Source: JBFLYH01 sp964630235 (GTDB lineage: Bacteria > Oederibacteriota > JAAXVQ01 > JAUVAV01). Taken from it: a stretch of DNA of 64,000 nt. Both the position numbers and the translations under genes were made by a program. Shown here piece by piece: positions 8,742 through 17,308 of the stretch. The DNA lies in NCBI GenBank assembly GCA_964630235.1, contig CAZVUO010000005.1, positions 186,001 through 250,000 of the forward strand. Direction: 5' to 3'. A model generated the notes under the pieces. It had not been told where the DNA came from and did not search any database. It was given only the letters and a program-made list of their open reading frames with translations. The first letter of the stretch is position 1; every line of letters begins with the position of its first letter.

Positions 8742-9003
8742 CGAAGCCCCTGCCTTCCAGGTGTTTGGCCAGTGCCAGGGTGCCGATAAAGCTCAAGAGC
8801 GCCCAGGCGATGGCCACGTTGAGAAAATAAGTCTTCCCGGTACTGACCGCCAGGAGCGCGGTGAAGCCCACCACCACGATGCCCAGCATGTCAATGGCCA
8901 CGGTCCGGTCCGGGGGCGTGGGGCCCCGCCAGATGCGGTACAGGCAAAAGGCCCCGCAGACCAGCAATCCGAAGAACAACAGGCTAAAGTACCATGAAAC
9001 CAT
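8734..9003 (-). CDS. mnhF: MrpF/MnhF-type antiporter subunit
   Basis: An 89-residue protein with three membrane helices and the family pattern RIWRGPTPPDRTVAIDMLG after the first helix. MrpF corresponds to MbhB in the archaeal hydrogenase. I chose the ATG at 9003 because a strong AAGGAG lies four bases upstream. A TTG five codons further out (9018) would also be open. It sits between the mrpE-like and mrpG-like genes. Confidence 0.88.
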   Translation of the reverse strand: MVSWYFSLLFFGLLVCGAFCLYRIWRGPTPPDRTVAIDMLGIVVVGFTALLAVSTGKTYFLNVAIAWALLSFIGTLALAKHLEGRGFDE

Positions 9004-9024
9004 GGGACTCCTTCCCAAACCGGT

Positions 9025-9549
9025 TTATTCGAATATCCGCCGGATCAGTCCTTCATACCGGCCGATGGTGCGGCGCCTGAATTCCTCCTGGCTATGTCCC
9101 AGGATATTCATCCAGTGCACGTAAAACGTGCCGTCTGGCGTGACCTCCACCGTGAGTGTGCCCGGCGTCAGGGTGATGGAATTGGCCAGTACGGTCAGGG
9201 CGGTCTCGGTTTTAAGGGTGGACTTAACCTTCACGATGCCGGGGTGAATGGGTATTTTGGGGTGCAGTACCCGGTAGGCGACATCGAAGTTGGCCCTGAT
9301 CAGGTGGTAAAGAAACACGCACAGGTAAACCCCGAACCAGAAATAGCGGACCGGATTGAGCAGGCGGCTGAAAAGTTGCACGGAGAATTCCCGCATGACC
9401 AGTGCCACCAGTCCCGCCACGATCAGACCGACGTAAATATCCTCCGGCCTGACTTGGCCGGGCGCGGGCCCGAAAGGCCACACGAGAAGCAGCCACAGGA
9501 GGAAGGCGACCACGAAGAGCGTCAGACGTTTCAGGATGGCCATACCCAT
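9025..9549 (-). CDS. mnhE: MrpE/MnhE-type antiporter subunit
   Basis: A 174-residue protein with two N-terminal hydrophobic segments, then the MrpE family core: VYLCVFLYHLIRANFDVAYR and the later NSITLTPGTLTVEV. It corresponds to MbhA of the archaeal complex. The open frame extends far upstream inside the mrpD-like gene, but the ATG at 9549 shares one base with that gene's TGA and gives the normal family length. A second ATG lies two codons later (9543). Confidence 0.88.
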   Translation of the reverse strand: MGMAILKRLTLFVVAFLLWLLLVWPFGPAPGQVRPEDIYVGLIVAGLVALVMREFSVQLFSRLLNPVRYFWFGVYLCVFLYHLIRANFDVAYRVLHPKIPIHPGIVKVKSTLKTETALTVLANSITLTPGTLTVEVTPDGTFYVHWMNILGHSQEEFRRRTIGRYEGLIRRIFE

Positions 9550-11012
9550 CAGGGGATCCAGAATCCTTTCTGCAAGGCTGCGGCGGCCGGTCCGATCAGC
9601 CACGGCTGGCCTAATCCGGGGATCACCGCCAGAGCGGTCAACACGCAACAGGCGGCCAGGAGCACCATGGCTGCGCCCATGATCCAGGGGGTACGGGACG
9701 GGGCCGAGGCGAACTTGCTCTGCGGGCCTTCGAAAAAGGCGTAGCGCTGGACCTTGAGGAAGGACGCCAGGGTCAGGATGCTGACCGCGACTGCCCACGT
9801 TCCGAGCCAGTAGTGGCCGCTTTCCACGCACGCCAGAATGATGATCAATTTACTCCAGAACCCGTTGAACGGCGGGATGCCCGCGATGGAGAGAGAGGCG
9901 ATCAGCGAAGTGCGCGCGGTGACCGGCAGGGACCGGTTCAGGCCGCCCAGATGGTGGAGGTCGCGCGTGCCGGTGGCGTATTCCACGGCTCCCGCGTTCA
10001 GGAACAGCAGGGATTTAAACAGAGAGTGGTTGAGGAGATGGAACAGGGCGCCGACCAGGCCCAAGGGCGTGCCCAGGCTGAGCCCAAGGATCACGTATCC
10101 GATCTGGCTGATGCTGTGGTAGGCGAACAACCGCTTCATGTCCCACTGACCAATGGCCAGGAGTACGCCCACGACCATCGAAAGCACGGCCAGACCCTGG
10201 AAAATAAGCAACAGCTGCGGGGTCGGGCCGAACACATTGAAAAGGAGGCGCGCCAGTACATAGACGCCGATGGCTTTGATGAGCACGCCCGAGAGCATGG
10301 CCGAGATGGGGGCCGGGGCCGCGGGATGGGCGTCAGGCAGCCAGGCGTGAAAGGGCACCACGGCGCTTTTTACCGCCAGACCGCTGATAAACAGGGCCAG
10401 GGCGAACAGTACGGGTTGTCCGGCTGCTTGGCCGCGCAGGCTGGAGGCGATCACATCGAAATTCAGCGAACCGGTCAGCGTATAAATAATGCCGATGCCC
10501 AGCAAGATCAGAAGCGTGGCCAGGCTGCCCTGGATCAAGTATTTAAAGGACGCCTCGAGCTGCTCCTGGTCGCCTCCGAAGGCCACGAGGGCGTAGGAGG
10601 AGATGGAAGCGAGCTCCACGAACACATAGAGGGTGAACAGGTCATGGGATACCACCACGCCGTTCATACCCGCGATCATGCACAAAAAGAGGGTGTAGTA
10701 GCGGAGTTTGGAGGTGTACTGCCGCATATACGCGATGGAATAAAGGGCGATGGCCGCTCCCACCCCGTTGATGATCAGCAACAACAGGGCGGTCAGCCCA
10801 TCCAGGTGAAGTTCGATGCCCAGGTGCGCCGGCCAGGCGCCGAGCAGGAGGCGTCCCTCGTGACCCAGACAGCGAATGGCCAGGTAGGTCAGGGTCAGCA
10901 TGACGAGATTGCCCAGTACGTCCGGCAGCCAGCGCAGCACGCGGCCGAGCAGGGGCGTTAAAAAGGCCGCTCCCAGCGGGAGCAGGATGAAGACCGGCAA
11001 ACAGTCGCTCAC
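9549..11012 (-). CDS. mnhD: MrpD/MbhH-type proton-conducting antiporter subunit
   Basis: A 487-residue polytopic membrane protein of the proton-conducting transporter family (NuoL/M/N, MrpA/D). It has the key Glu of helix 5 (FVELASISSYALVAF), the Lys of helix 7 (GLAVKSAVVPFHAWLPDAH), a Lys in helix 8 (LSGVLIKAIGVY) and the KRLFAYHSISQIGY segment. These residues carry the internal proton path in relatives. In the Mbh hydrogenases the equivalent subunit joins the antiporter arm to the catalytic arm. Its end overlaps the mrpE-like gene by one base. Confidence 0.92.
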   Translation of the reverse strand: MSDCLPVFILLPLGAAFLTPLLGRVLRWLPDVLGNLVMLTLTYLAIRCLGHEGRLLLGAWPAHLGIELHLDGLTALLLLIINGVGAAIALYSIAYMRQYTSKLRYYTLFLCMIAGMNGVVVSHDLFTLYVFVELASISSYALVAFGGDQEQLEASFKYLIQGSLATLLILLGIGIIYTLTGSLNFDVIASSLRGQAAGQPVLFALALFISGLAVKSAVVPFHAWLPDAHPAAPAPISAMLSGVLIKAIGVYVLARLLFNVFGPTPQLLLIFQGLAVLSMVVGVLLAIGQWDMKRLFAYHSISQIGYVILGLSLGTPLGLVGALFHLLNHSLFKSLLFLNAGAVEYATGTRDLHHLGGLNRSLPVTARTSLIASLSIAGIPPFNGFWSKLIIILACVESGHYWLGTWAVAVSILTLASFLKVQRYAFFEGPQSKFASAPSRTPWIMGAAMVLLAACCVLTALAVIPGLGQPWLIGPAAAALQKGFWIP

Positions 11013-11359
11013 TAGCCTCTGAGCCTCCTTAGCTCCTTGATATTGATCGTATGGTGCCGTTCATAGATCCGGACGGTCAACGCGACCATCAGGATCAAAA
11101 GTCCCAGGCCAATGACGATCGAGGTCAGCACCATGGCCTGGGGCAGAGGGTCCACCGCCCGGCCGGCGAAAGCCAGCAAGTCCTCGCCGGCCTTCATGAC
11201 CGGCGGTTCACCGCCGCGCCGGTAACCGATCAGGATCAGGAACAGATGCACGCCTGCTTCCATGATGACAAAACCGATGATCATTTTCACCAGGTTGCGC
11301 TTCAGAAGCAGCCCGTAAAGCCCAATGCCGACGAGAAACAGGCTCAGGATGTACAGCAT
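11012..11359 (-). CDS. mnhC: MrpC/NuoK-type subunit
   Basis: A 115-residue protein with three membrane helices. It shows the NuoK/MrpC features: a Gly-rich first helix with a Leu-Lys-Arg-Asn turn, a Glu in the second helix (FVIMEAGVHLFLI), and DPLPQAMVLTSIVIGLG before the third helix. It corresponds to MbhG. The stop shares a base with the start of the mrpD-like gene. Confidence 0.9.
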   Translation of the reverse strand: MLYILSLFLVGIGLYGLLLKRNLVKMIIGFVIMEAGVHLFLILIGYRRGGEPPVMKAGEDLLAFAGRAVDPLPQAMVLTSIVIGLGLLILMVALTVRIYERHHTINIKELRRLRG

Positions 11360-11360
11360 G

Positions 11361-11873
11361 TCAGAGTTCCTCCGGATCTTCCAGCGCGCGGTCCCGGTGG
11401 GCGCCGGGCGGCAACGTGACCTTGACCGCGGAAAATATGACGAAAATCACGAAAATGGTCGTGGCCACCATCAAGCTGATGCAGAGATTGTAGAAAAACA
11501 CCAGGCCGGAGCTGTACAGCTGAAAATGCCGGTCAACCGGCGTGGGAAGAAAATTATGGAAAAAACCGCTGCCCGTGAACCAGCCGGCCGAAGCCAGGCA
11601 GACAAACGCCAGCGCGCTGAGACTGGACAGGCTGGCGGCGACGTTCTTGCTCAACAGGCGGTTCTCGACCGGTTTGCCTTCGGCCAAAAAGACCAAAATG
11701 AAGGAACAGGCGATGATCACGCCGCCGGCGAAGCCTCCGCTGTGTTCCAGGTGGCCGTAGACCGTGAAGTAAATTCCCAGGAGCAAAATAGGCCCTTTCA
11801 ACCACCGGGCCACGGTCTTGACAATCATGCTCATGCCGGCCGCGGCCGGCGTTTCGTTGGGGTTAAGCGGCAT
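11361..11873 (-). CDS. mnhB: MrpB/MnhB-type antiporter subunit
   Basis: A 170-residue protein with four membrane helices and the MrpB signature YGHLEHSGGFAGGVI around residues 38-52. It corresponds to MbhF. The ATG at 11873 overlaps the previous gene by 11 bases; a second ATG (11834) would remove a polar 13-residue leader. Neither start has a clear ribosome binding site, which fits translational coupling. Confidence 0.88.
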   Translation of the reverse strand: MPLNPNETPAAAGMSMIVKTVARWLKGPILLLGIYFTVYGHLEHSGGFAGGVIIACSFILVFLAEGKPVENRLLSKNVAASLSSLSALAFVCLASAGWFTGSGFFHNFLPTPVDRHFQLYSSGLVFFYNLCISLMVATTIFVIFVIFSAVKVTLPPGAHRDRALEDPEEL

Positions 11874-12438
11874 CGGTGTCGGTATCCTTTTCGCGGGTCC
11901 GTTTGTGCGTCTGGCGCCGCAAAATCGCCAACGCGCCGATCACGGCGCAGAACAGGATGGCGATCTGCGCCAGCGCGTCGAGGGCCCTGAAATCCAGCAG
12001 TACGGCGCTGATGATATTGGGCGCCCCGGTTTTGGCCAGTCCGTCGGCGAGATAGACGGCGGAGGCGGAATCCGGGAAACGGTCCATGACCGATTGGCCA
12101 AAAGCGGGAAATTCGATGAAAAGCTGGGAAACGAACACCCCCAGCAGCAGGATCAGCACCAGCGCCAGGATCCCGCCGAGTTTTTCCCGGTGGCTCTCCT
12201 GCACGTGGAAATCGCGGTGAAAGGTGGCCCGGATCAGGATGATCAGCAGCAGCACCTCGACCACGATCTGGGTGATGGCGATTTCCAGGGCGCCGAGAAA
12301 AAGAAATGCGATGCATAACAGCAGCCCCAGCGCGCCCAGGCTGATGATCGAAGACAGCAGATTGGTCGTTTCCAGCGCGATCAGGGCGCTGATAATCATC
12401 AGCACGACCAGGATCATGAGGAAGAGTTCCAGGGTCAT
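11863..12438 (-). CDS. DUF4040/MbhD-MbhE-like subunit (MrpA C-terminal part)
   Basis: A 191-residue membrane protein. The first 75 residues contain two long helices with the DUF4040 pattern (SLGALGLLLCIAFLFLGA then EIAITQIVVEVLLLIIL). They match MbhD and the C-terminal domain of MrpA. The remaining part resembles MbhE. In classical Mrp antiporters these elements are fused to the C-terminus of MrpA; here they form a separate gene directly after the NuoL-like subunit. The arrangement amounts to a split MrpA. Confidence 0.8.
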   Translation of the reverse strand: MTLELFLMILVVLMIISALIALETTNLLSSIISLGALGLLLCIAFLFLGALEIAITQIVVEVLLLIILIRATFHRDFHVQESHREKLGGILALVLILLLGVFVSQLFIEFPAFGQSVMDRFPDSASAVYLADGLAKTGAPNIISAVLLDFRALDALAQIAILFCAVIGALAILRRQTHKRTREKDTDTDAA

Positions 12439-12439
12439 C

Positions 12440-14251
12440 TTATCCTCTCAACAGGAACAGGAGGCCCACCAGCCCGAACAGCACCCAGGTGAGATACCAG
12501 GGCAGCCGGCCGGTATGGAGTTCCTTCAGCGCCTCGGATAAATACATAACCAGATTCGTGCCTACGGCATAGAGATCGAAATATTTTTTTTCGGCCATCC
12601 GGTAAGCCAACGCCAGGGGCGGCAGGTCGGAGATGGTGCGGTAAAAATCCACGCCCGTGACCTGCACGGCTTCGTCGTCCAGCGTTTCGCCTCCGATATA
12701 GGTTTTGGCCTCCCGCACCTTTCCCAGACGCGTGAAGGCGTACAACCCCAGGCCGGCGGCCATGGCCGCGAGCAGGAGGACCGTCGCCGGACCTGCCCAC
12801 CACAGGCCGGTCAGGGTGACCGGCGCGGGCAGGGACGGGAAAATAAAAAGCGGCAAGGGCAGGCGGTAGGCCAGCACGCCAAAGACCGCGCAGCCGGCGG
12901 CTAGCAGCGCGACCGGCAGGGTCATGCGCCAGCCGGCTTCGCGGACCGGGGGCTGTTCGGCCGTCCGGCGGAGAAACACACTGTGCAGGACTTTTACAAA
13001 ACTGGCGAGGGTCAAGGCAGAACCGAACATGGCGGTCGCCAGCCAGACCACCCACCAGAACCCGCCCTGGCCGCCCAGGTCAACCAAGCCCTGATAGATC
13101 ATCCACTTGGAAGCGAAGCCGTTCAGCGGTGGAATCCCGGAAATCGCGAGCGAGGCGATCAAGGTGGCGGTAAAGGTCACGGGCATGAGGCGCGCGAGTC
13201 CGCCCAGGCGGTCCAAGTCCGTGGTGCCGGCCTTGGCTTCCACGTTGCCCGCGCACAAGAACAGGCAGGATTTGTACATGGCGTGGTTGAGCATATGAAA
13301 CAAGCCTCCGGCCAGCCCCAGCGGCAGGCCGGTGCCGATCCCCAGGAGCATGTAGCCAACCTGGCTGACCGCGTGGTAGGAAAGAAGCCGTTTAAGATCA
13401 TGCTGTACGAGGGCCATCATCACCGCGGCCAGCACGGTGGAGGCGCCGACCGCGAGCAGCACGAATTGCATGGAGCCGTTCATCTGAAACAGGCCGGTCG
13501 CGGCCCGAAAGAGCAGGTAAATACCCAGCAGTTTGTCCAGGGAGGCGGGCAGAAAGGCCGTGACCGGCGCGTCAGCCTGTTCTCCGTAATCGGGCACCCA
13601 GGTATGGAAGGGCATGGCGCCGGCTTTGGCGAAGGCCGCGACGGCGAAAGCCAGGAAAGCCGCATGACTGGCCGCGCCGGAAAGCGGAACTGCAGGACCG
13701 TCCAGTCGCAGGGTGCCGGTCAGATGCCAGAACAAACCGATGCCGAAGAGCAGCACGGCATCCGATCCGCCGATCAGAATGAAACTTTTTTTAGCCGCAG
13801 CGGCGGCTTGCGGGCCGCGCAGGGAGATCAGCAGGTAGAGGGTGATGCCCAAAAAGCCCCAAAAGATCAGGAGGAGGAGCAGATCATTGGCCAGAACCGC
13901 GCCATTGGCCGCGCCGACGGTCGCCAGCATGTACGCGTAATACTCGCGATGCCGGGCGGGGCGGGGGAGATAGCCCCATGAATAGAGCGTGATCAGGAAT
14001 CCGAAGGCCGATACGACCAGCAGCACGAAGGCGCTGAGCGGGTCCAGCCGGAAGGCGGCAATGCCCGCGAGGTCCAGGTTCTGGGGCGGTCCGGCGAAAA
14101 GGGGCCACGCCAGCCAGGTCGTCGCAGCCGTGAGCAAGACCGCCGCAAGCGGAGCCAGCCGGCCCAGAAAACGGGGCAGGAGCAGGCACAGCGCGGCGCC
14201 TGCGAACGGCAGCCCGATCGGCCAGAGCAATGGATGGATTTCAACCGGCAT
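12440..14251 (-). CDS. NuoL/HyfB/MrpA-N-like proton-conducting transporter
   Basis: A 603-residue polytopic membrane protein. It has the helix-7 Lys motif AFAKAGAMPFHTWVPDYGEQ, a helix-8 Lys (LDKLLGIYLLF) and KRLLSYHAVSQVGYMLLGIG. The C-terminal YIGGE and FYRTISDLPPLALAYR region resembles HycC/HyfB-type subunits. The position normally occupied by the helix-5 Glu reads FWGFLGITLYLLI, so that charge is absent. It stands between the catalytic core and the DUF4040 subunit and therefore plays the MrpA role in the complex. Confidence 0.88.
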   Translation of the reverse strand: MPVEIHPLLWPIGLPFAGAALCLLLPRFLGRLAPLAAVLLTAATTWLAWPLFAGPPQNLDLAGIAAFRLDPLSAFVLLVVSAFGFLITLYSWGYLPRPARHREYYAYMLATVGAANGAVLANDLLLLLIFWGFLGITLYLLISLRGPQAAAAAKKSFILIGGSDAVLLFGIGLFWHLTGTLRLDGPAVPLSGAASHAAFLAFAVAAFAKAGAMPFHTWVPDYGEQADAPVTAFLPASLDKLLGIYLLFRAATGLFQMNGSMQFVLLAVGASTVLAAVMMALVQHDLKRLLSYHAVSQVGYMLLGIGTGLPLGLAGGLFHMLNHAMYKSCLFLCAGNVEAKAGTTDLDRLGGLARLMPVTFTATLIASLAISGIPPLNGFASKWMIYQGLVDLGGQGGFWWVVWLATAMFGSALTLASFVKVLHSVFLRRTAEQPPVREAGWRMTLPVALLAAGCAVFGVLAYRLPLPLFIFPSLPAPVTLTGLWWAGPATVLLLAAMAAGLGLYAFTRLGKVREAKTYIGGETLDDEAVQVTGVDFYRTISDLPPLALAYRMAEKKYFDLYAVGTNLVMYLSEALKELHTGRLPWYLTWVLFGLVGLLFLLRG

Positions 14252-14260
14252 ATGGAGCCC

Positions 14261-15475
14261 TCATGCGGGAAATTGCGGGCCGCTTGACCCGAGGATTTTT
14301 TTCAAGTGCTCGGTTTTTTGCTGCGACAGCTTGATCAACTCCATGGCCGACCACCGGCGCTGCTTCGAACCGGCGTCGAACGCGGCCAGCCGTTCGGTGC
14401 AGCAATAGCAGGGGTCCACGGCCGCGAGAATGATCGTGGCGTCGGCCACGCTTTGGCCGATCACCGCCTCGCGGTCCGTGATGACATTCATAAAACTGGG
14501 GGCGCGGATCTTGTGGCGCGCAGGACGGTTGCTCCCGTCGCTCTGAATGAAGTGGATCACTTCGCCGCGGGGCGCTTCGTAGTGCCCGATGCCTTCGCCG
14601 GCCTTGACCTCCTTGGGGTTCGAATCCACCGGACCAGGCACGGTCTTGAGCTTGTGCAGGCACTGTTCGATGATTTTGATTGACTCAAACATCTCCAGGA
14701 TGCGCACGACTGTCTTGTCGAACACGTCGCCGTTTTGAGCGGTAATGACCTTCCAATTCACCAGGCCGTAGGCCGCGTGCGGGTGGTCCCGGCGCACGTC
14801 AATGTCCACGCCCGACGCGCGCGCCGTGGGGCCGAGCGCGCAGTAATCAAGGACCTGCTGGCGGCTGAGCTTCCCCACGCCTTTGGTGCGGGCTTGCAGG
14901 ACCGGGTCTTCGGAAACAGTCCGGTAAAACAGCTGGAGGGGGGCTTTCAATCCGTCCAGCATGATCTGGATCTTGGGGATGTCCTCGGTTTTGATATCCC
15001 GGCGCACGCCGCCGGCCTTCATCATGCCGTAGTGGTTCCGGTTGCCCGTGATCAGCTCCAGGATGTTCAGGAGGTCCTCGCGGTGGCGCCAGACCCACAT
15101 CCAGACGGTGTTGAAACCGAGAAAATGTCCGGCCAGCCCCAGCCACAGGAGATGGGAATGGATCCGCTCCAGTTCGCCGACGGTCGAGCGGATGTACAAG
15201 GCGCGTTCCGGCACTTCGATATCGCCCGCGTCCTCAATGGCCTGCACGCAGGCAAAGGGATGCGAGGTGGAGCAAATGCCGCAGATGCGTTCCACGAGGA
15301 ACACGGTCTGGTCGTAGTGTTTGGACTCCGAGAGTTTTTCGATGCCGCGGTGGTTGTATCCCAGTTCGATATCCAGTCCGACCACGGTTTCACCCTCCAC
15401 ATGCAGGCGGAAAAATTCCGGTTCCTCCTGCAGGGCGTGGTAAGGACCGATGGGGATGATGGTGGTTTTACTCAT
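14261..15475 (-). CDS. [NiFe]-hydrogenase large subunit, group 4 (NuoD/MbhL/HycE-like)
   Basis: The 404-residue catalytic subunit, which evolves or oxidises H2. The N-terminal nickel motif RICGICSTSH has C65, C68 and H72; the C-terminal motif DPCYCCTER has C356 and C359. All four nickel-binding cysteines are therefore present, which separates it from complex I NuoD. GYNHRGIEKL near residues 39-48 is typical of group 4. After Arg362 a 42-residue tail remains, the peptide expected to be removed by HycI. The gene order NuoB-NuoC-NuoD, with C and D as separate genes, is that of Ech/Mbh enzymes. Subgroup (4d Mbh-like or another) needs a tree. Confidence 0.93.
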   Translation of the reverse strand: MSKTTIIPIGPYHALQEEPEFFRLHVEGETVVGLDIELGYNHRGIEKLSESKHYDQTVFLVERICGICSTSHPFACVQAIEDAGDIEVPERALYIRSTVGELERIHSHLLWLGLAGHFLGFNTVWMWVWRHREDLLNILELITGNRNHYGMMKAGGVRRDIKTEDIPKIQIMLDGLKAPLQLFYRTVSEDPVLQARTKGVGKLSRQQVLDYCALGPTARASGVDIDVRRDHPHAAYGLVNWKVITAQNGDVFDKTVVRILEMFESIKIIEQCLHKLKTVPGPVDSNPKEVKAGEGIGHYEAPRGEVIHFIQSDGSNRPARHKIRAPSFMNVITDREAVIGQSVADATIILAAVDPCYCCTERLAAFDAGSKQRRWSAMELIKLSQQKTEHLKKILGSSGPQFPA

Positions 15476-15944
15476 GGGTGTCCACCGGACGGGGGGCGTA
15501 GTCGGCCTTGCGATAATCGCGCCGCAGCGGATACTGGCCTTCCGGCCAGTCGTCCTTGAGCAGCAGATGCGTCAAGCCGGGATGATTGCGGAACTGGATG
15601 CCGAGCAGCTCCCACATCTCGCGTTCGATCCATTCCGAGGCCTTGAAAACCGGGGTGAGGGAATCAATCACGGGGTGGTCCCGGTCCAGGCGGACGCGGA
15701 CCGTCAGCAGGCAGTTTAGCGCATCGAACGCCCAGTGGTAAAGGATTTCGAACGAGGTCATCTGGTCAATACCGCTGGCGATCTGAAAGCGGGCGTTCAG
15801 GTCCTTAAAGAGCAGGCGCGAAACCTCGACAATGTGTTCCGGCGCCACCTCGGCGAACAGCCGCTTGGGGGACTTGACGTGCGTGCTCAGCAGTTTGCTG
15901 CCGAGCGCGGACTGGAGGCGGGGAAGGATCTCTTCGCGGGTCAC
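15468..15944 (-). CDS. NuoC/MbhK-like 30 kDa subunit
   Basis: A 158-residue protein of the respiratory-chain 30 kDa family. It shows FEILYHWAFDALNCLLTVRV in the middle and the signature ASEWIEREMWELLGIQFRNHPGL near residues 105-127, ending with PLRRDYRKADY. It forms the hydrophilic arm together with the NuoB- and NuoD-like subunits. It overlaps the large-subunit gene by 8 bases and lies 3 bases after the NuoB-like gene. Confidence 0.9.
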   Translation of the reverse strand: MTREEILPRLQSALGSKLLSTHVKSPKRLFAEVAPEHIVEVSRLLFKDLNARFQIASGIDQMTSFEILYHWAFDALNCLLTVRVRLDRDHPVIDSLTPVFKASEWIEREMWELLGIQFRNHPGLTHLLLKDDWPEGQYPLRRDYRKADYAPRPVDTHE

Positions 15945-15947
15945 GGC

Positions 15948-16370
15948 TTAGGCGCTCCTTAGTTTTTTCAGCAGTTTGACAATGCCCGCGATCATGGCCT
16001 CGGGCTTGGGCGGGCAGCCGGGGATATAGGCGTCAATGGGGATGTACTTTCCCACCGGTTCATCCCAATTGTAGGAATCCTTGAACATGAGTCCCGAGCA
16101 GGCGCATCCGCCGATGGCCACGACCACCACGGGTTTGGGCGCCTGATCGTACACGGTCTTGGCGCGCAGCGCGGATTTTTTATTGAAAATGCCGGAAAGC
16201 AAAATGACGTCCGCGTGGCGAATGCTTCCGACCAGGACCATGCCAAAGCGCTCCAGGTCGTATTTCGGGGTCAGGGTATCCAAAATCTCAATATCACAAT
16301 TATTGCAGGCGCTTCCGCCCATATGGAAGACATTCAGGGAGCGGGTGAGAATCTGATGCGCGAGTCCCAT
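15948..16370 (-). CDS. [NiFe]-hydrogenase small subunit (NuoB/MbhJ-like)
   Basis: A 140-residue subunit that holds the proximal [4Fe-4S] cluster next to the nickel site. The likely ligands are C22 and C25 in SACNNCDIE, C89 in GGCACSG and C119 in IPGCPPKPEA. The short length, without the extra cluster domain of groups 1-3, is the group 4 form. It lies 3 bases downstream of the NuoH-like gene and 3 bases upstream of the NuoC-like gene. Confidence 0.93.
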   Translation of the reverse strand: MGLAHQILTRSLNVFHMGGSACNNCDIEILDTLTPKYDLERFGMVLVGSIRHADVILLSGIFNKKSALRAKTVYDQAPKPVVVVAIGGCACSGLMFKDSYNWDEPVGKYIPIDAYIPGCPPKPEAMIAGIVKLLKKLRSA

Positions 16371-16373
16371 GCC

Positions 16374-17306
16374 TCACCACCCCCCGAGGGCCAGGCCGGC
16401 GGCTGCAATGGCGGCCAGCGTCAAGGGACCCCAGAAAAATTTAACCGCCTGATCAATCCGCAAGCGGGGTGCGGTGTTCCGGATCAAGGTCAGGAGGATC
16501 ACGATGCCCAGGTATTTCGCGAACCAGACCGTCAGTCCCTGCCAGCCGCTTTCCAGTCCCAGGCCTCCGGTGAAGAGTGCCAACAGAAAGACCGGCAGGG
16601 TGAAGAGCATCATCGCTTTGGTCAATTTGAACAACGCCAGCGGTACGCCGGAATATTCAATGTAAGCGCCGCCGGTCAGCTCGGTCTCGGCTTCCGGCAG
16701 GTCAAACGGCACCAGGGTCAATTTGGCTTGAATGCACAGCACGGCGACCAGCAGGGCGATGACGCCGGACGCGGCCAGCGCGGACGGTTCGGCGGATACG
16801 ATCTCGCCCAGGCGCAGGCTCCGCGCGCGGATGACCGGTACCAGCACCGCCAGCACGAAAGGCAGCTCATAACCCATGACCAGCTTCATTTCCCGGCTGC
16901 CGCCCAGCGAGGCCAGGGGATTGCGGGAAGCAAACGCGCCGAGCACGGTGCCCACCGCCGGCATCGTGAGAAGGTACAGCAGGACGATCACATCGCCCAC
17001 GAATCCCGCGTGCGGGTAAAGGAGGGCGCGCCAAATGATCGTCGAGGCCAGCGTGACGGCGCCCAATCCCAGGAGTGGCGCGCCGAGAAACAGCCATTTC
17101 GCTCCGCCGGCCGGAACGATGGTTTCCTTGATGAGCAATTTGAGAAAATCGTACCAGGGTTGAAGAAAGGGCGGGCCCGTGCGCATCTGCACGCGAGCGG
17201 TCACCTTGCGGTCGAGCCAGGAGGTCACCAGGCCAGCCGAGGCCGTAAAAAGCAGACCCGGGAACAGCAGCACCTGTGCCAGCCAGTAAACGTATTCCAC
17301 GGACAT
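16374..17306 (-). CDS. NuoH/HycD/MbhM-like membrane subunit
   Basis: A 310-residue protein with about eight membrane helices. The family motifs are WLDRKVTARVQMRTGPP after the first helix and EAETELTGGAYIEYSGVPLA, whose acidic residues form the channel leading from the catalytic arm to the membrane pump. It anchors the soluble hydrogenase module to the antiporter-like arm. It is separated from the upstream ferredoxin gene by 2 bases. Confidence 0.92.
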   Translation of the reverse strand: MSVEYVYWLAQVLLFPGLLFTASAGLVTSWLDRKVTARVQMRTGPPFLQPWYDFLKLLIKETIVPAGGAKWLFLGAPLLGLGAVTLASTIIWRALLYPHAGFVGDVIVLLYLLTMPAVGTVLGAFASRNPLASLGGSREMKLVMGYELPFVLAVLVPVIRARSLRLGEIVSAEPSALAASGVIALLVAVLCIQAKLTLVPFDLPEAETELTGGAYIEYSGVPLALFKLTKAMMLFTLPVFLLALFTGGLGLESGWQGLTVWFAKYLGIVILLTLIRNTAPRLRIDQAVKFFWGPLTLAAIAAAGLALGGW

Positions 17307-17308
17307 CC

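Noticed and set aside
9813..10961. 382-codon frame on the plus strand
   Set aside because: Antisense shadow of the mrpD-like gene; its product is rich in Gln, Arg, Gly and Asp without any family pattern.
12983..13981. 332-codon frame on the plus strand
   Set aside because: Antisense to the NuoL-like gene with no domain features.
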